Positions 22,761 through 33,459 of a stretch of DNA of 64,000 bases are shown one piece after another. Both the position numbers and the translations under genes were made by a program. This DNA comes from Siphonodentalium dalli (taxonomy: Eukaryota > Mollusca > Scaphopoda > Gadilida > Siphonodentaliidae): the NCBI GenBank assembly GCA_032622095.1, contig CP136063.1, positions 278,931,426 through 278,995,425 on the forward strand, given 5' to 3'. Within the stretch, counting starts at the first letter, position 1. Each line of letters begins with the position of its first letter. Under the pieces are notes generated by a model, which saw only the letters and a list, made by a program, of their open reading frames with translations, searched no databases and was not told where the DNA came from.

Positions 22761-24299
22761 CTCACAAATTTTAGCTGCTTTATCTCGCACACTAGGTGGT
22801 GTCCGGTTACTTCGATGGCGTTTTCGCTCATTACGACTGGCACTCTCAATCACATCAGCCAGGTCCCGCTTGCCTTCCGGACTGAGATGCAAACCCGATG
22901 ACTCATCAGCCTTGAATTGCGCGCGAATAACGTAACCTTCCCTGTTAGAATATAGTTTTGAGTTATCCACAAACGTCAGTTTGGAGGCTTTCATACCACA
23001 CATTACCTTTATATATGAATTCACTTGCACTGCCACATCATTGAATAGCATGATTTTCCTTCCTCTCCCCTTCCTGGGCGGAATGCTACACAGACTGAAT
23101 TTTGCGTTTTTGAATAGATCCTCTAGCTCTTGAATTCCAAAACCGAATTTCACACTAACGGCATGCGCATCATAAGCACTATGCAGGATGTCATTTGTCC
23201 CAAGATGAATTATAACATGTTTCACATTATCACAATCAATAACTTCGTCACTTTTTACAAGTTGTATGAGATCTCCGATGCTGCCCATGTCAGCCCCAGA
23301 GTAATTGAACTTTTTCATATGTGTGTCTGTGAATTCCATCCCATGACAGTTACTTGCACCAAGCAGCACTGTGTCACATGAGTCTTTGTCACTTTCATCA
23401 TCCACGTCATACACAACATGTTCAATATCGTTCTCGTCCTTGTCACCTTCGTCGTCGAGTTTCTCGTCTATGCCCCCACTGTCATCGACATGTATAAATT
23501 CATCAACACTAGCTGTGTCTGATTCATCATTGTCACTTTGGTAACTTTGTTCGTTTCGGTCCGCCGTACGTCGCGTGTACTTTCCGTGGAAACCGTTTGT
23601 TCTGGATGATTGTCCTGGCTTGGGCTTATTATCACATTCATTTATTTTGTGTTGAGTACTTCTGCACGCGTAACACACTGGAGGTTCCGTACAGTCACGT
23701 GATCCATGAGTAGTGCTTTTACAATTCCGGCACGGCTGATTACTTTTTAACATTCTTTCACACCTTTGACCTGGTAAATGTAGGTTACTACAGTATTTAC
23801 ACATTTGTTTTGTTTTGTCCGAATATATTTTCAAAGTATATTCATCGTCAATTTCAATGGTGTGGGGTATTTCAGTACAGTTAGATACCTGTAGATATCT
23901 CGTCCCCGACTCGAAATTCCACCCGGGAACGGTTCCGCGCTTGTAACTTTCTTCATCCACTTTCCCATACTTTTCGAAAATGTTCATGCACTCTTGATCA
24001 GACATCTCAAGGGGGGCATCCTTGATAGTTACAAACACCCCCGAATTAACACTTTGTAGTTTCACTGATCTCCCAAAAAGTGTAATGCCTTTGTCCATCA
24101 TAGTACTTTTCACATTGGAACTCTTTGCTGTTATGAAACATGATTTCTCGGTAATCTGTATGCCAGCAATCGATTCATTCAAGTTATTAATTATGGCGCT
24201 TATTGCGTCAATAACATCATCATGATTGAGTCTATAGTTCAAACGATACCTGTTTCTGTCGAAGCTCACAGTCAGCTCCCTCTTAATCTTGCTGGGCAT
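22758..24299 (-). CDS. LINE ORF1: zinc-knuckle and SGNH-esterase-like protein
   Basis: 513 residues from an ATG at 24299. Residues 1-165 include an RRM-like basic segment (FEKYGKV near 108-114; tentative). Three Cys/His knuckles follow: C167-C170-H174-C180, then two of C-x2-C-x4-H-x4-C form at C190-C203 and C209-C222. An acidic linker spans about 250-310. The C-terminal half (about 310-490) is SGNH-hydrolase-like: LLGASNCHG (S316), HLGTND (N369, D370) and SGLHLSPEGKRDLADV (H471). The residue three before this His is Ser rather than the usual Asp, so the catalytic state is uncertain. Such esterase ORF1 proteins are described for CR1-like elements. It likely binds element RNA. Confidence 0.9.
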   Translation of the reverse strand: MPSKIKRELTVSFDRNRYRLNYRLNHDDVIDAISAIINNLNESIAGIQITEKSCFITAKSSNVKSTMMDKGITLFGRSVKLQSVNSGVFVTIKDAPLEMSDQECMNIFEKYGKVDEESYKRGTVPGWNFESGTRYLQVSNCTEIPHTIEIDDEYTLKIYSDKTKQMCKYCSNLHLPGQRCERMLKSNQPCRNCKSTTHGSRDCTEPPVCYACRSTQHKINECDNKPKPGQSSRTNGFHGKYTRRTADRNEQSYQSDNDESDTASVDEFIHVDDSGGIDEKLDDEGDKDENDIEHVVYDVDDESDKDSCDTVLLGASNCHGMEFTDTHMKKFNYSGADMGSIGDLIQLVKSDEVIDCDNVKHVIIHLGTNDILHSAYDAHAVSVKFGFGIQELEDLFKNAKFSLCSIPPRKGRGRKIMLFNDVAVQVNSYIKVMCGMKASKLTFVDNSKLYSNREGYVIRAQFKADESSGLHLSPEGKRDLADVIESASRNERKRHRSNRTPPSVRDKAAKICE

Positions 24300-24400
24300 C
24301 TTGTCAGCAACACTCTCTCTCCATCAGACAGAATAGCAAATTCGATCAGTCATTATTTAGCCATTAATCAATGAAAACACATATTTATTTAAGAAACATT

Positions 24401-24420
24401 TTATAAAGCCGCCATCTTGT
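24401..24420 (-). promoter_or_regulatory. YY1-type site at LINE 5' end
   Basis: Read on the element strand, ACAAGATGGCGGCTTTATAA contains AAGATGGCGGC, the classical YY1 consensus. It lies about 100 bp upstream of ORF1 and near the apparent 5' end of the element. In human L1 a YY1 site at the 5' end positions transcription start; function here is inference. Confidence 0.5.
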
Positions 24421-24587
24421 ATGTGAGTATCAAAGGGTGGTTGTGGTGTGTATGTGTGCGTTATTTATGCGTGGTGTACATGTATATACGTTTCGATTTT
24501 CTTCGTGTTAAATGTCTATTGTGTTCTTGTTCATTATCTGTAAGCTCTCTGTATTACGGAGGAAATAAATGTATATATATTTTTTTT

Positions 24588-24665
24588 GCCCCACCAGGAT
24601 CATAGCAAATTATCAGGACCACTTGGTCAGGGTGGTAATTGATCAGTGAAGATATATAGCCAATT
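24588..24665. repeat. Interspersed repeat with CCACCAGGATCATAGCAAATT motif (copy 2)
   Basis: GCCCCACCAGGATCATAGC, TCAGGACCACTTGG, GGTGGTAATTGATCAG, colinear with 15610-15690 and running directly into the inverted-repeat element that follows. Confidence 0.75.
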
Positions 24666-25060
24666 GTTTATGGGAGGCCAAATTCACGTTTAATAGCTAA
24701 TTACGCTTATTACGCGTAAGCTTAAATGCCTCACTCGCAACTCCGTTATGCCATTGCGTTTAAGCTTAAAAGGTTTGCATAGCCTTACTAACATATATAT
24801 AATAGTATCATATAAGGTAAATATATGTCAAAGGTTACTAGCATCAGTAATTGGCTTCAGCTTCAGGGGAGTTTTGAGATATGGAATTTTAATTACGCCT
24901 AAGTGTAATGGTATTATGCGTAAGTGTAATGGAATTATGCTTAAGTGTAATGACATTATGCTTAAGCATAATGAAATTTTGAATTATGCTTAAACGTAAT
25001 GGAAGTGCTTCACACTTAAGCGTAATTGGCTATTAAATGTGAAATTGCCTCCCGTAAGTG
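24666..25060. mobile_element. MITE with TTAAGCGTAAT internal repeats
   Basis: Inverted ends of about 40 bp: TTTATGGGAGGCCAAATTCA at the left and, reverse-complemented, TTACGGGAGGCAATTTCACA at the right. The interior near 24890-25030 has several 19-20-bp units of ATTATGCTTAAGTGTAATG type, themselves near-palindromic. A left-end copy without the right end is at about 15680-15780. No ORF. Confidence 0.7.
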
Positions 25061-25255
25061 TTGATATAGCGACAAGGTGAATATTCATCGTATATATTAT
25101 ACGTATATACTATACGCCGGAATTATGTTCCTATACCATATTAGTATGCGAAAGAACGCTAACTTGAAGGACGTACTTCCATTAATTACTATATTCAGCA
25201 CGGATGTGTGATACTTCAGTATCACCATTGGTCCATATGATCAGTTGGTGAAGTA

Positions 25256-25657
25256 TTAACCCTTTACCCAACAGAAGGGCCCTGTGCCAATGCATTCTCT
25301 TATATATGCGAGTCGACCATAGGTCGCCTCGCATATATAAGAGAATGCATTGGCTTAACACATTACAAATTATAAAATTGTTAAAGAATGTAAGAAAAAA
25401 TGGTAAAAAGTGTTAAAAAAAGATTTTGTTTAGGCCAATGCATTCTCTTATATATGCGAGGCGACATATATGGTCGACTCGCATATATAAGAGAATGCAT
25501 TGGCACAGGGCATAACTGTAACTATCAGAATGTGGTCAATGAGCCGGTTCCAATGATATCCATATTTGTATGGTTTTATTGAGACAGACCCAAGATAATT
25601 TAGGCTGTTGCAGCTTTATTTGGCCGGTTTTGGCCGGTTTGTTGGGTAAAGGGTTCA
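25256..25657. mobile_element. TTAA MITE, CCCTTTACCCAACA family (copy 2)
   Basis: TTAACCCTTTACCCAACAG at the left. At the right GTTGGGTAAAGGGTTCAA, where the terminal TTAA has become TTCAA. Palindromic modules at 25286-25354 and 25434-25504, the second with an ATATATG insertion at its centre. Same orientation as 40260-40659. Confidence 0.85.
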
Positions 25658-26458
25658 ACAAATGGGAGAGGAGGTACTCATAAGTGAGTCAGCACTTGTC
25701 CTCCAATCCAATTGTCTATATAAAAATGTATGTATCATTATTGAAATCAGACAAATAGATATGTTTAAACCATTAAACAAATACTTAACAACCACACAGA
25801 CACAACATTCCACATAGATACAGCATTAGGGATTATACTCCATGCAGAATATAAAAGAATAAGCATAACGTTTAGAATTACTTTTCGTTGAATACAACGA
25901 AGTAACAAAAAGTGTGAAATTACATCCACATCTGGTCTTAGAAGACAATTCAAACACAAGATGGTACCCAATATGGTGGCTAATAATAATGTCAACAGTT
26001 GTGAACAACGAATACGAAAGCGGACAGAAAACGGCTCCTAATGGTATACAGTTTACATTTTTAAATAAGTAATGCTTTATTCTCACCCATTATACATGGT
26101 ACATGAGAAAACGTATATACACAATATACAAATTAGAACTTTCCAGGGTTTGTTCCGAATATTGGAACGTACTGTAATTACAAGTATACATAGATAAAAT
26201 ACAATGCAGACAATAATCAGTTACGGTCCAATTTTGCATTATCATGTCCGGAATAGAAAAATCAAATTTCGACAGACTTATCTAAAGATTCTAAGCGAAC
26301 CGAGAAAAAAAAAAGAAAAAGGAAAAGAAGAAATAACATAAGTATACATCATGGTCAGTACATAGTGCTGTTTTGTCATTTTTTTTGGAAACCAAGATGT
26401 TGTAAATAACGATGTACCAGTATTACGTACATTATTATTATCTGTAATGAAATTGAGT

Positions 26459-26461
<3 letters not shown>
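25658..26461. other. No recognised feature
   Basis: AT-rich DNA without identifiable genes or repeats. Two overlapping minus-strand frames of 76-86 codons have no recognisable content. Confidence 0.4.
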
Positions 26462-26508
<47 letters not shown>

Positions 26509-26690
26509 TGGCATATACACACATGTATATATATATATACCACACACATACATACATATTATCACATACATATAAACACACACATATATACATATACATA
26601 CTCATACATATACATACACACACCTACCTACATACATACATATATATCAATACACATATATACACACATACACATTATATATTGGCACAT
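26462..26690. repeat. TA then CATA/CACA microsatellite
   Basis: (TA)n at 26462-26502, followed by CACACATACATACATA-type dinucleotide and tetranucleotide tracts to about 26690. Confidence 0.95.
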
Positions 26691-28448
26691 TCGTTATTCG
26701 TTATGATATCTTGCTTATCTAAAACACGTAGAAACCATAAAAATAGCAACATAATATGCATTGTACTATGAATGAGAAAAATACGACGTGATCTTCACAT
26801 ATATGTATGTCGGCATGTTCACACATACAGACGCACACACATATAAGCACCACGCTCGCAAAATATTTGAATAGTTATTTAAATTGCTTCAACCAGATTT
26901 TTATAAAGTTTGAAAGGTTGTTTAGCTTCATTGTTTCAGAAGAATTTAATAAACCATAAAAAGACTCTCGCGATGGACTTCGATTCGTCAATATATTTCA
27001 TCCGTCATTCACGTAATTTTGGGCAAACTATATTTTTTCAAGTTACGATAGAATTATCCTCGTGACGATTGAGACACTTCATTATTCCACTGAAGGAAAA
27101 TGTCAAGTAGTTTTTTGTGCATACATCGAAGTTTAGAACTCGAAACGGGTAACTGTGTTGTCTTCAGTTGTCTTCACAATCCGCACGCACAAAAATGTCT
27201 TCCATGTGATCAAGGTATCGTATTCTTTTGCCATCGCCTTTCATAGCTAAAATGAACTTGTACAATATGAAGGAGTGACTAATTTTTTCGTCATTAGGCG
27301 GCTCCAAAATGAGGTCATTCATCGATGTGTTGATTGTGCATATATTATTAAACCATTATTTGTTGTGTTTGCGTGACGAGGGACCGAAAACAGCGCCCAA
27401 GTAAAACAGCTTGTAGATACATCTTTGCCATAATTATTTCAAATTGACTTTCTTATACCCTCGATCAGCTTGGTTTGGGCGACAAGTATTGTCTCTCGCG
27501 TGGCATGTTGTCTGATAGTATCACATATCATGTTCTAAATGTCCAATCACCATCTACGACACATGATTGTGTGGCGCTAAGATTGTATGGGTTCTATTCA
27601 TACAAGGTTGGCACTGCAAATTATTGGAACTTTGTTTCAAATATATGCAGAAATACAAACCAACAAAATAAAAATAACTCGTAATTCCGAAACCGATTCA
27701 AATAGTTTAATTGGCTGAATTACTTTGACAACAACCGGGTGATTGATATGTCAAACAAATAGAATAACCGCGGATCGATCGCCACTGGGCAATTTGACTA
27801 TTGTGTGACATATTTGATGTCATTTTGAGACATTAAGTCGGCAAGGTAGTAACACTATGGCGCCATTTGGAATTAATGGAGGGTGGTCATCATCCATTAC
27901 AAGTAATATGAATTCGATAATAAGATGTGATGTTGTAATCTTAATATATAAATGCGAATATGTGTCACTCTATATGTATGTTTCACGTAGGTGCCAATAT
28001 TTCTGCACCGATTGCGATTAAATTTGCCATGGGTATGTATTTCGGCACTCAGTGTAATATAGTCTGTGTCCGATCTCTGGCCGCCGTCACGTTTTGACGG
28101 CATATCCGCATTACCGAACATAAACGACACTAACGCTCCTTATCTCTACCTTATCGTATTGGGAGTGGTACAGCGAATATATGTGTCTGTGTCTGACTCT
28201 CTCTATATGCATGTTACATATCGACAAATAATGGAAAACTGTAAGACAGTAGCAAATATAAATACAACTAAAATGACGACAGGCATGATACAATTCGCAT
28301 TAAACACTAGCCCTCAATATTGAACTATATATAATGTAGTGTTTATTATTTGGTTTATGGCGCACTGGCCACATCATGACGTTGTATGTTTATTGTGGAA
28401 GGAAATGCACCGCAGATGATTAAGCTCCCCATGAAATTAATTTACTAA
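26691..28448. other. No recognised feature
   Basis: No gene, RNA or repeat that I can support in about 1.7 kb of AT-rich sequence. Confidence 0.4.
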
Positions 28449-28535
28449 CACATAGCACAGAACCACACACAGACTAACACATAGCACAGATACCACACAC
28501 AGACTAACACATAGCACAGAGACCACACACACTCG
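28449..28535. repeat. Triplicated 29-30-bp unit
   Basis: Three tandem copies of CACATAGCACAGA(A/T/G)ACC followed by ACACACAGACTAA. Confidence 0.9.
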
Positions 28536-30029
28536 ACTTGCCAAAATATTCGAAAGTTATTTTCATTTAAGTTCACACATCAGTGCCGATCGGGATTCGA
28601 AAAACCTTTGTCGTTTCTGATGTGTTTGTATGGAGCTACAAGTAATCCAGAGTATGTCAGCGTGATGCGATCAACTAACAACAATGACAGAAATGTCCCG
28701 ATCTCGTGTACACCACAGTAAGAGTCATTTGTGTTTCTCCAGAAAACCTGGAAGTGTCATGTTTAAGTGTCCAATTGATGACAAGGCATAGTTGTACATA
28801 GTATGAATAATCATCAATGAAAATGGGTTAATTCGAAATGAATTTCACATATGCTTATGTCTCTATATAGTGTCTGTTAAACATGTCGTCATCAGAACCA
28901 TGGTTGACCTTTAGTAACTGAACGCTAATTGATTGGTTGACTATCAGAGCCATATAATAGTTATGGCGATGAAGAGAAGCAAATGCTGCTCACCCACTTT
29001 AGATTAATGTATGGTGCTGTGCTATTCAATTCCAAATATTATATTATTAAAAAGCTAAATCAATTTGTGATACTACATTCAACTATCAGAGCGAACAAAG
29101 TGAAACCATTGGAACGGTTTCTGAATACTTCCAAATGGTGTGATTAATTTTGTTTTATCTCAACTACAATCCCCAGTGGCTCACGTGAGTGTGGAAGTTT
29201 GTGAACATGGGGTTGGTTAAGTGTTCGTCTAATATTTCACAAATTGATAAGATTGGTGAATGGTGAAACTTCCGTCTGGTCTTAAATGTTCTCCTATGTG
29301 GTCATTACAATGCTGATACAATATACCACTGGGGACGTTGCATCTTTCTGAATATTTCGTATAATTATGTACGTCCGTTCACATAGTCTTAAAATTAAAC
29401 GTGGCTGCCATATTGGACGCCATCTTGGATTTTTATACTCTTCTAATTTCTGGGGAAATGAAAATTAGCGCGATCTGTAAGTTTGTTTTTGACGAGTATG
29501 GTCAGGCCTATTTTGCACTTTTCCGGAGAATGGCCCATCTGATGATCATAATTTTTAATCACCGTCTTACTGAATGGTGATGCAAAATTACACTAAGAAA
29601 GCTATAGGAAATAGATAAGCCAGAATCAACGAAATTGTTTTTTTATGTTGTACTTGTGGCATATGTATTGGGTTGTTAGAATATAATTGTCCCAAGTTGT
29701 ATTTCTAATGATGCAGACAAATTGCTATCGAAACACTGACTAGAAGTTGTGCATTATTGGCATTGCATATAGCACAGAAATCACCCAGTGTCCAGTGCAC
29801 CCTTGTCGTTGGTGATATTTTCCCGATGTGAATCTCGAAGTTTGTATAGTATACCGTTGTCAATTAATTCCAGTAATCAGATTACCTATGCACGTTCATC
29901 AATAGTAAGCCGTCTACTTCTTTTAATTGGAGCCGGTCGTGCTCCAGAACGAAACAGATCAATAATATCAACAAATTCTTAATAATTTCGTAATTTGTTT
30001 TAAAAAAAATTAAACGTTGATGTATTTCC
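28536..30029. other. No recognised feature
   Basis: Contains CTGCCATATTGGACGCCATCT near 29405, a phrase of the kind found in the 55.2-56.2 kb repeat. Otherwise unassigned. Confidence 0.35.
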
Positions 30030-30200
30030 ATAACCCAATGCGGACATATATTCAAAATTCATATATCAATTGAGAAACATTTTAAAACGAAAAAGTTCAA
30101 TACAATCAACAAATTAGTGATTTTGATTCAAACAATTATATTCCCTATCCCAACACGGACATACATTAAAAATGCAATTCATATATAGTGAGAAACAATG
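30030..30200. repeat. Two tandem copies of a CCCAACACGGACAT repeat
   Basis: CCCAATGCGGACATATATTC (30036) and CCCAACACGGACATACATTA (30150), each followed by an ATTCATATAT...GAGAAACA phrase. A third copy lies at about 34885-34945, beside a degraded palindromic module. Confidence 0.7.
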
Positions 30201-30241
30201 GAGAAAACGCAACATAACACTCCGCTTACACATATTAATCA

Positions 30242-30325
30242 CAGGTATTTGGCACAACAGACCCCACCTCCCCAGAGTCTTATATATATCTCTTGGGTGG
30301 TGGGGTCTATTATGCCAAATACCTG
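30242..30325. repeat. 36-bp-stem hairpin
   Basis: CAGGTATTTGGCACAACAGA and following bases pair with the segment ending TATGCCAAATACCTG. The loop is about TCTTATATATA. A few mismatches. The core GACCCCACC/GGTGGGGTC is perfect. Confidence 0.9.
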
Positions 30326-31549
30326 TATGTGCGCATGCGTATACAATAACTCGACGAGGGGAAGTAATTCTATACCAAATCAAGAGCAATCGATTCCCAT
30401 GAGAGACAACTGAATAAATTATATGATATCCAATTTTAATTTGTGGTGTTTTTTCCGTGACGGAAATTGAACAGCTTATCAGAGAAGCATGTTAGTTTTA
30501 ACTGTTGATTTTAATATATGTGCGCATTAGTTATGGCGATGTATAAACTGTTCTATTCGTAAAGATAGCCCCACATCAGTACCATGGTTAAGAATATAAT
30601 AATTTGGTGGAAGTTGGCTCTAAAAATAGTTTTGATCAATTTTGGTAACCGTGCCCTCCCCTCCCCCATTCATTTCTCGAACCGACTCAACCTTTGGAGT
30701 TTGAACACACTTTATAACCGGATATTATTATCACTGTGACCGACGGAAGACGCGGGCCAGACATTATGATATAATTATATAAATGAAAACGGCGGGGTGG
30801 GGGTGCAACGAAATCGAAAACAAAGTGTCTTTTTAAACAAGACAGTCAATGACTGTGGGTAGCTCACCAGACTGTAAGGACTGAGAAGACAGGGACTCTG
30901 AAGACTACTAGAGTCAGTACTTGACAGAATCACTTAAGTTCTAAACATGGACATAGCTGGATGTTCTCAAATGAGCAGGGCTCTTCGCCTTGAAATTTCT
31001 AATTGCACATCACTGACAAATTTCCAACCTCTTACCTTTAAAGAGGACACCCATACCACAGTACTAAGTTCACAAAAATCACTTTGTACATTCCTCTTAG
31101 GTTGAATTTTACGACTGGTACCAGCTGTACTTCAAGCTTTCAAACGTTTGATAATTACCAACCTGACACCCCCATAAAGTTCAAATTTGTGGCCAATTCG
31201 GTTTAACAGTTTAACCTGAAGTAGAAACATATGGACTGATGGTTTAAAAACATACATGTTAGAAAATCAAACCAAACTACGAGAACAGTTCTAACTTATT
31301 TTTGGTGTGAACATCTAATCTACAACTAATTTAGTATCGGGCATGAGATTTTTAACTTTTGATCAAAATAGGGGGTCAAATCTCCACCCCTCTACACTCC
31401 CTCCCCATTGCCCCCACCCAGACTGTCTAGAAATCAATATTATTATACCAGTACCAAACAGCATAGAGGAGAGATAAATCTCTTATCTCTGCCCATATTA
31501 TAACAAATGCGAATCCTCATCTATGAGATCCATTCATCTAGTAATATCA
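30326..31549. other. No recognised feature
   Basis: Unassigned. Short phrases near 30990-31060 (GAAATTTCTAATTGCAC, AATTTCCAACC) resemble the AATTTCCAAC repeat at 38.0 and 41.8-42.8 kb. Confidence 0.35.
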
Positions 31550-32290
31550 ATATACCCCCCCAATTTTCTTTGAATAATCAGGGTATGATTTCACCTGGAT
31601 AAGTGCTGGTTAAGAAACTAATATTGGAACAGCCGAGTTTGTATTTAGTGTCTGACCTTTGCAGGTGAATTTAATGACAATATTCCGCAAGGTGGACTAA
31701 CATCACCGAATTCACCCTCTGGGGACCTCATTTCCTAAAAAGTACCCCATGAACAAATATGAACCCCAGTCACCCAAGGCCCCTCCATACCAAATATAAG
31801 CTATATAGGCCTAATGGTTCTTGAGAAAAAACTGTTTTAAGACTTACTATGGAGGGAACGAGTTATGGCCCTGGCTTGGCACCTACATGTATTTGATGTG
31901 ATGAACTTAATTGAACAAATCTGATTGTGAGACACCTAGGGAACATGCACACTGAACTATATAAACACATTCCGTCTTTAATATGGAGCAGAAATCAATT
32001 GTTGATAGATGGATGGATAGACATATCAACAGGCAGACGGATGGAATCCTGACAGATAGAAGACAAATTTAATCCAATATATACCCCCCCCCATTTTTCT
32101 TTGAATATTGGTCGTATGATTTCATCTGGAAGTGTGGTGATTAAAAAAATAATATGAAATGGCCAAACCTGAATTTAGTATGTCTGACATTTGCAGAATT
32201 AGGTCCCAAAAATGTGGATTTAATGACAATATTCTGTAAGGCAGGCTAGCATCACCAAATTCATCCTCAATCTGATTAGGCCTCAATGGC
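31550..32290. repeat. Nested interspersed repeats (first block)
   Basis: TACCCCCCCAATTTTCTTTG at about 31551 recurs at 32083, in each case followed by TTTAGT...TGTCTGAC and a TTTAATGACAATATTC segment. Between them (31745-32020) lies an ATGAACCCCAGTCACCCAAGG...TTATGGCCCTGG unit ending CAATTGTTGATAGATGGATG, a relative of 33720-34210. No coding sequence. Confidence 0.75.
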
Positions 32291-32311
32291 CAATAAAACC
32301 AAGGAACAGAT

Positions 32312-32549
32312 TGAAGTCCTACAGTTGAAGTTGGTGATACACACCCATTGAGCACCTCAATTATGCATTTTATCTTCTGCAAATTAGGGGGACATTGAAA
32401 CTGAACAGGTGGAAAAAAGTGACTAAATCAATGAAGTCCTACAGTTGAAGTTGGTGATACACACCCATTGAGAACCTCAATTATGCATTTTATCTTCTGC
32501 AAATTAGGGGGACATTGAAACTGAACAGGTGGAAAAAGTGACTAAATCA
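32312..32549. repeat. 119-bp tandem duplication
   Basis: GAAGTCCTACAGTTGAAGTT to GTGGAAAAAGTGACTAAATC is present twice with a period of 119 bp and only one or two differences, so the duplication is recent. Confidence 0.95.
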
Positions 32550-32576
32550 AACTGTCAATTTGATACTTAGGATACT

Positions 32577-32733
32577 TCCCAGAAGATGAGGACTAAGCAG
32601 AATTAGGTCCCTGGTGGGTGTATTTGGTGATGCTAGCATGCTGTATGGGGTAGCAACACTAAATTCACCATCTGGGGACCTCACTCTGTAAATGTCAGAC
32701 ACACTATTTCCAGACTTGAAGAAATCAAAGCCA
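32577..32733. repeat. Interspersed repeat, CCCAGAAGATGAGG family (copy 1)
   Basis: CCCAGAAGATGAGG to CAGACTTGAAGAAAT, matching 33099-33245. Part of it (TAGTGTGTCTGACATTT on the other strand) also matches 31640-31740 and 32150-32290, so inverted copies flank the interval. Confidence 0.85.
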
Positions 32734-33098
32734 TTCACAGTATCATTGAATGTCAGTCATCACCTAACCAGGGAGCACCAGTTTGTTGTTAAATTGCTAC
32801 AGATATGTTTAGATTAGAATAATACATGTCATCTGGCTAGTTTATATAATTAATGACCTGTGCCTTTACAGATATATATGCCTCTGTGGTGAGAAGAGGT
32901 ATTAAATTGAGAGGTGATATGGCTTGGAAGGGATGTTGGTTGATGGCAGGGTTGGGTCTGGGCCGTGTGGGAGGGGGTGGGTGGGGGAGGGTCGAATGTT
33001 TCCATAATTTCATTAAAGAGTAAAGTTTCATAACTCTGCAGATGTTATAATGGTGTCACTTTTTTCAAATTTTAAAACATGTTTAAAAAAAAAATTGT

Positions 33099-33245
33099 CC
33101 CAGAAGATGAGGCCTAAGCAGAATAAGGTAATTGAGGGTGTATTTGGTGATGCTAGCCTGCTATATGGGGTAGCAACACTAAATTCACCATCTGGGGACT
33201 TCATTCTGAAAATGTCAGACACACTATGTCCAGGCTTGGAGAAAT
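33099..33245. repeat. Interspersed repeat, CCCAGAAGATGAGG family (copy 2)
   Basis: Direct copy of 32577-32733; shares GGGTGTATTTGGTGATGCTA and GGGGTAGCAACACTAAATTC. The two copies are about 370 bp apart. Confidence 0.85.
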
Positions 33246-33459
33246 GAACAATGGACTATTCCTATTTATTCTTGTAGACTCTGGTATAATAGTTGTTTAG
33301 CTAATGTCATGTCCTGTAATGACATATGGTAAACTGGTCTGAAGCAAGCAGTCTTCAGCAAGAGTATCAGGTAACCACACTATGATAAATTGGCTTTTTC
33401 AATAATACAGGCTTCAGTGTTCTCTTAAAAATTAATAGTGCATAGCAAAGAGGTGTGAA

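Larger units (their letters stand above)
18484..24425 (-). mobile_element. Intact-ORF LINE (CR1/L2-like Jockey group)
   Basis: A 5.9-kb non-LTR retrotransposon reads from 24425 down to 18484. It has a short 5' leader, ORF1 (22758-24299), ORF2 (18720-22745), and a 3' UTR of about 235 bp. The 3' end is AATAAACAATTCAATTCAAT, a polyadenylation-like signal plus a short ATTCA tail repeat instead of poly(A). Tail repeats of this kind and an esterase-bearing ORF1 are known in CR1/L2-type elements; the clade assignment is an inference. Both ORFs are free of frameshifts, in sharp contrast to all other elements here, so it is a recent and possibly active copy. Exact ends and target duplication are obscured by GT-rich flanks. 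Confidence 0.9.

Noticed and set aside
26438-26771. Frames rich in Tyr, Ile and His on both strands
   Set aside because: Translations of TA/CA microsatellite.
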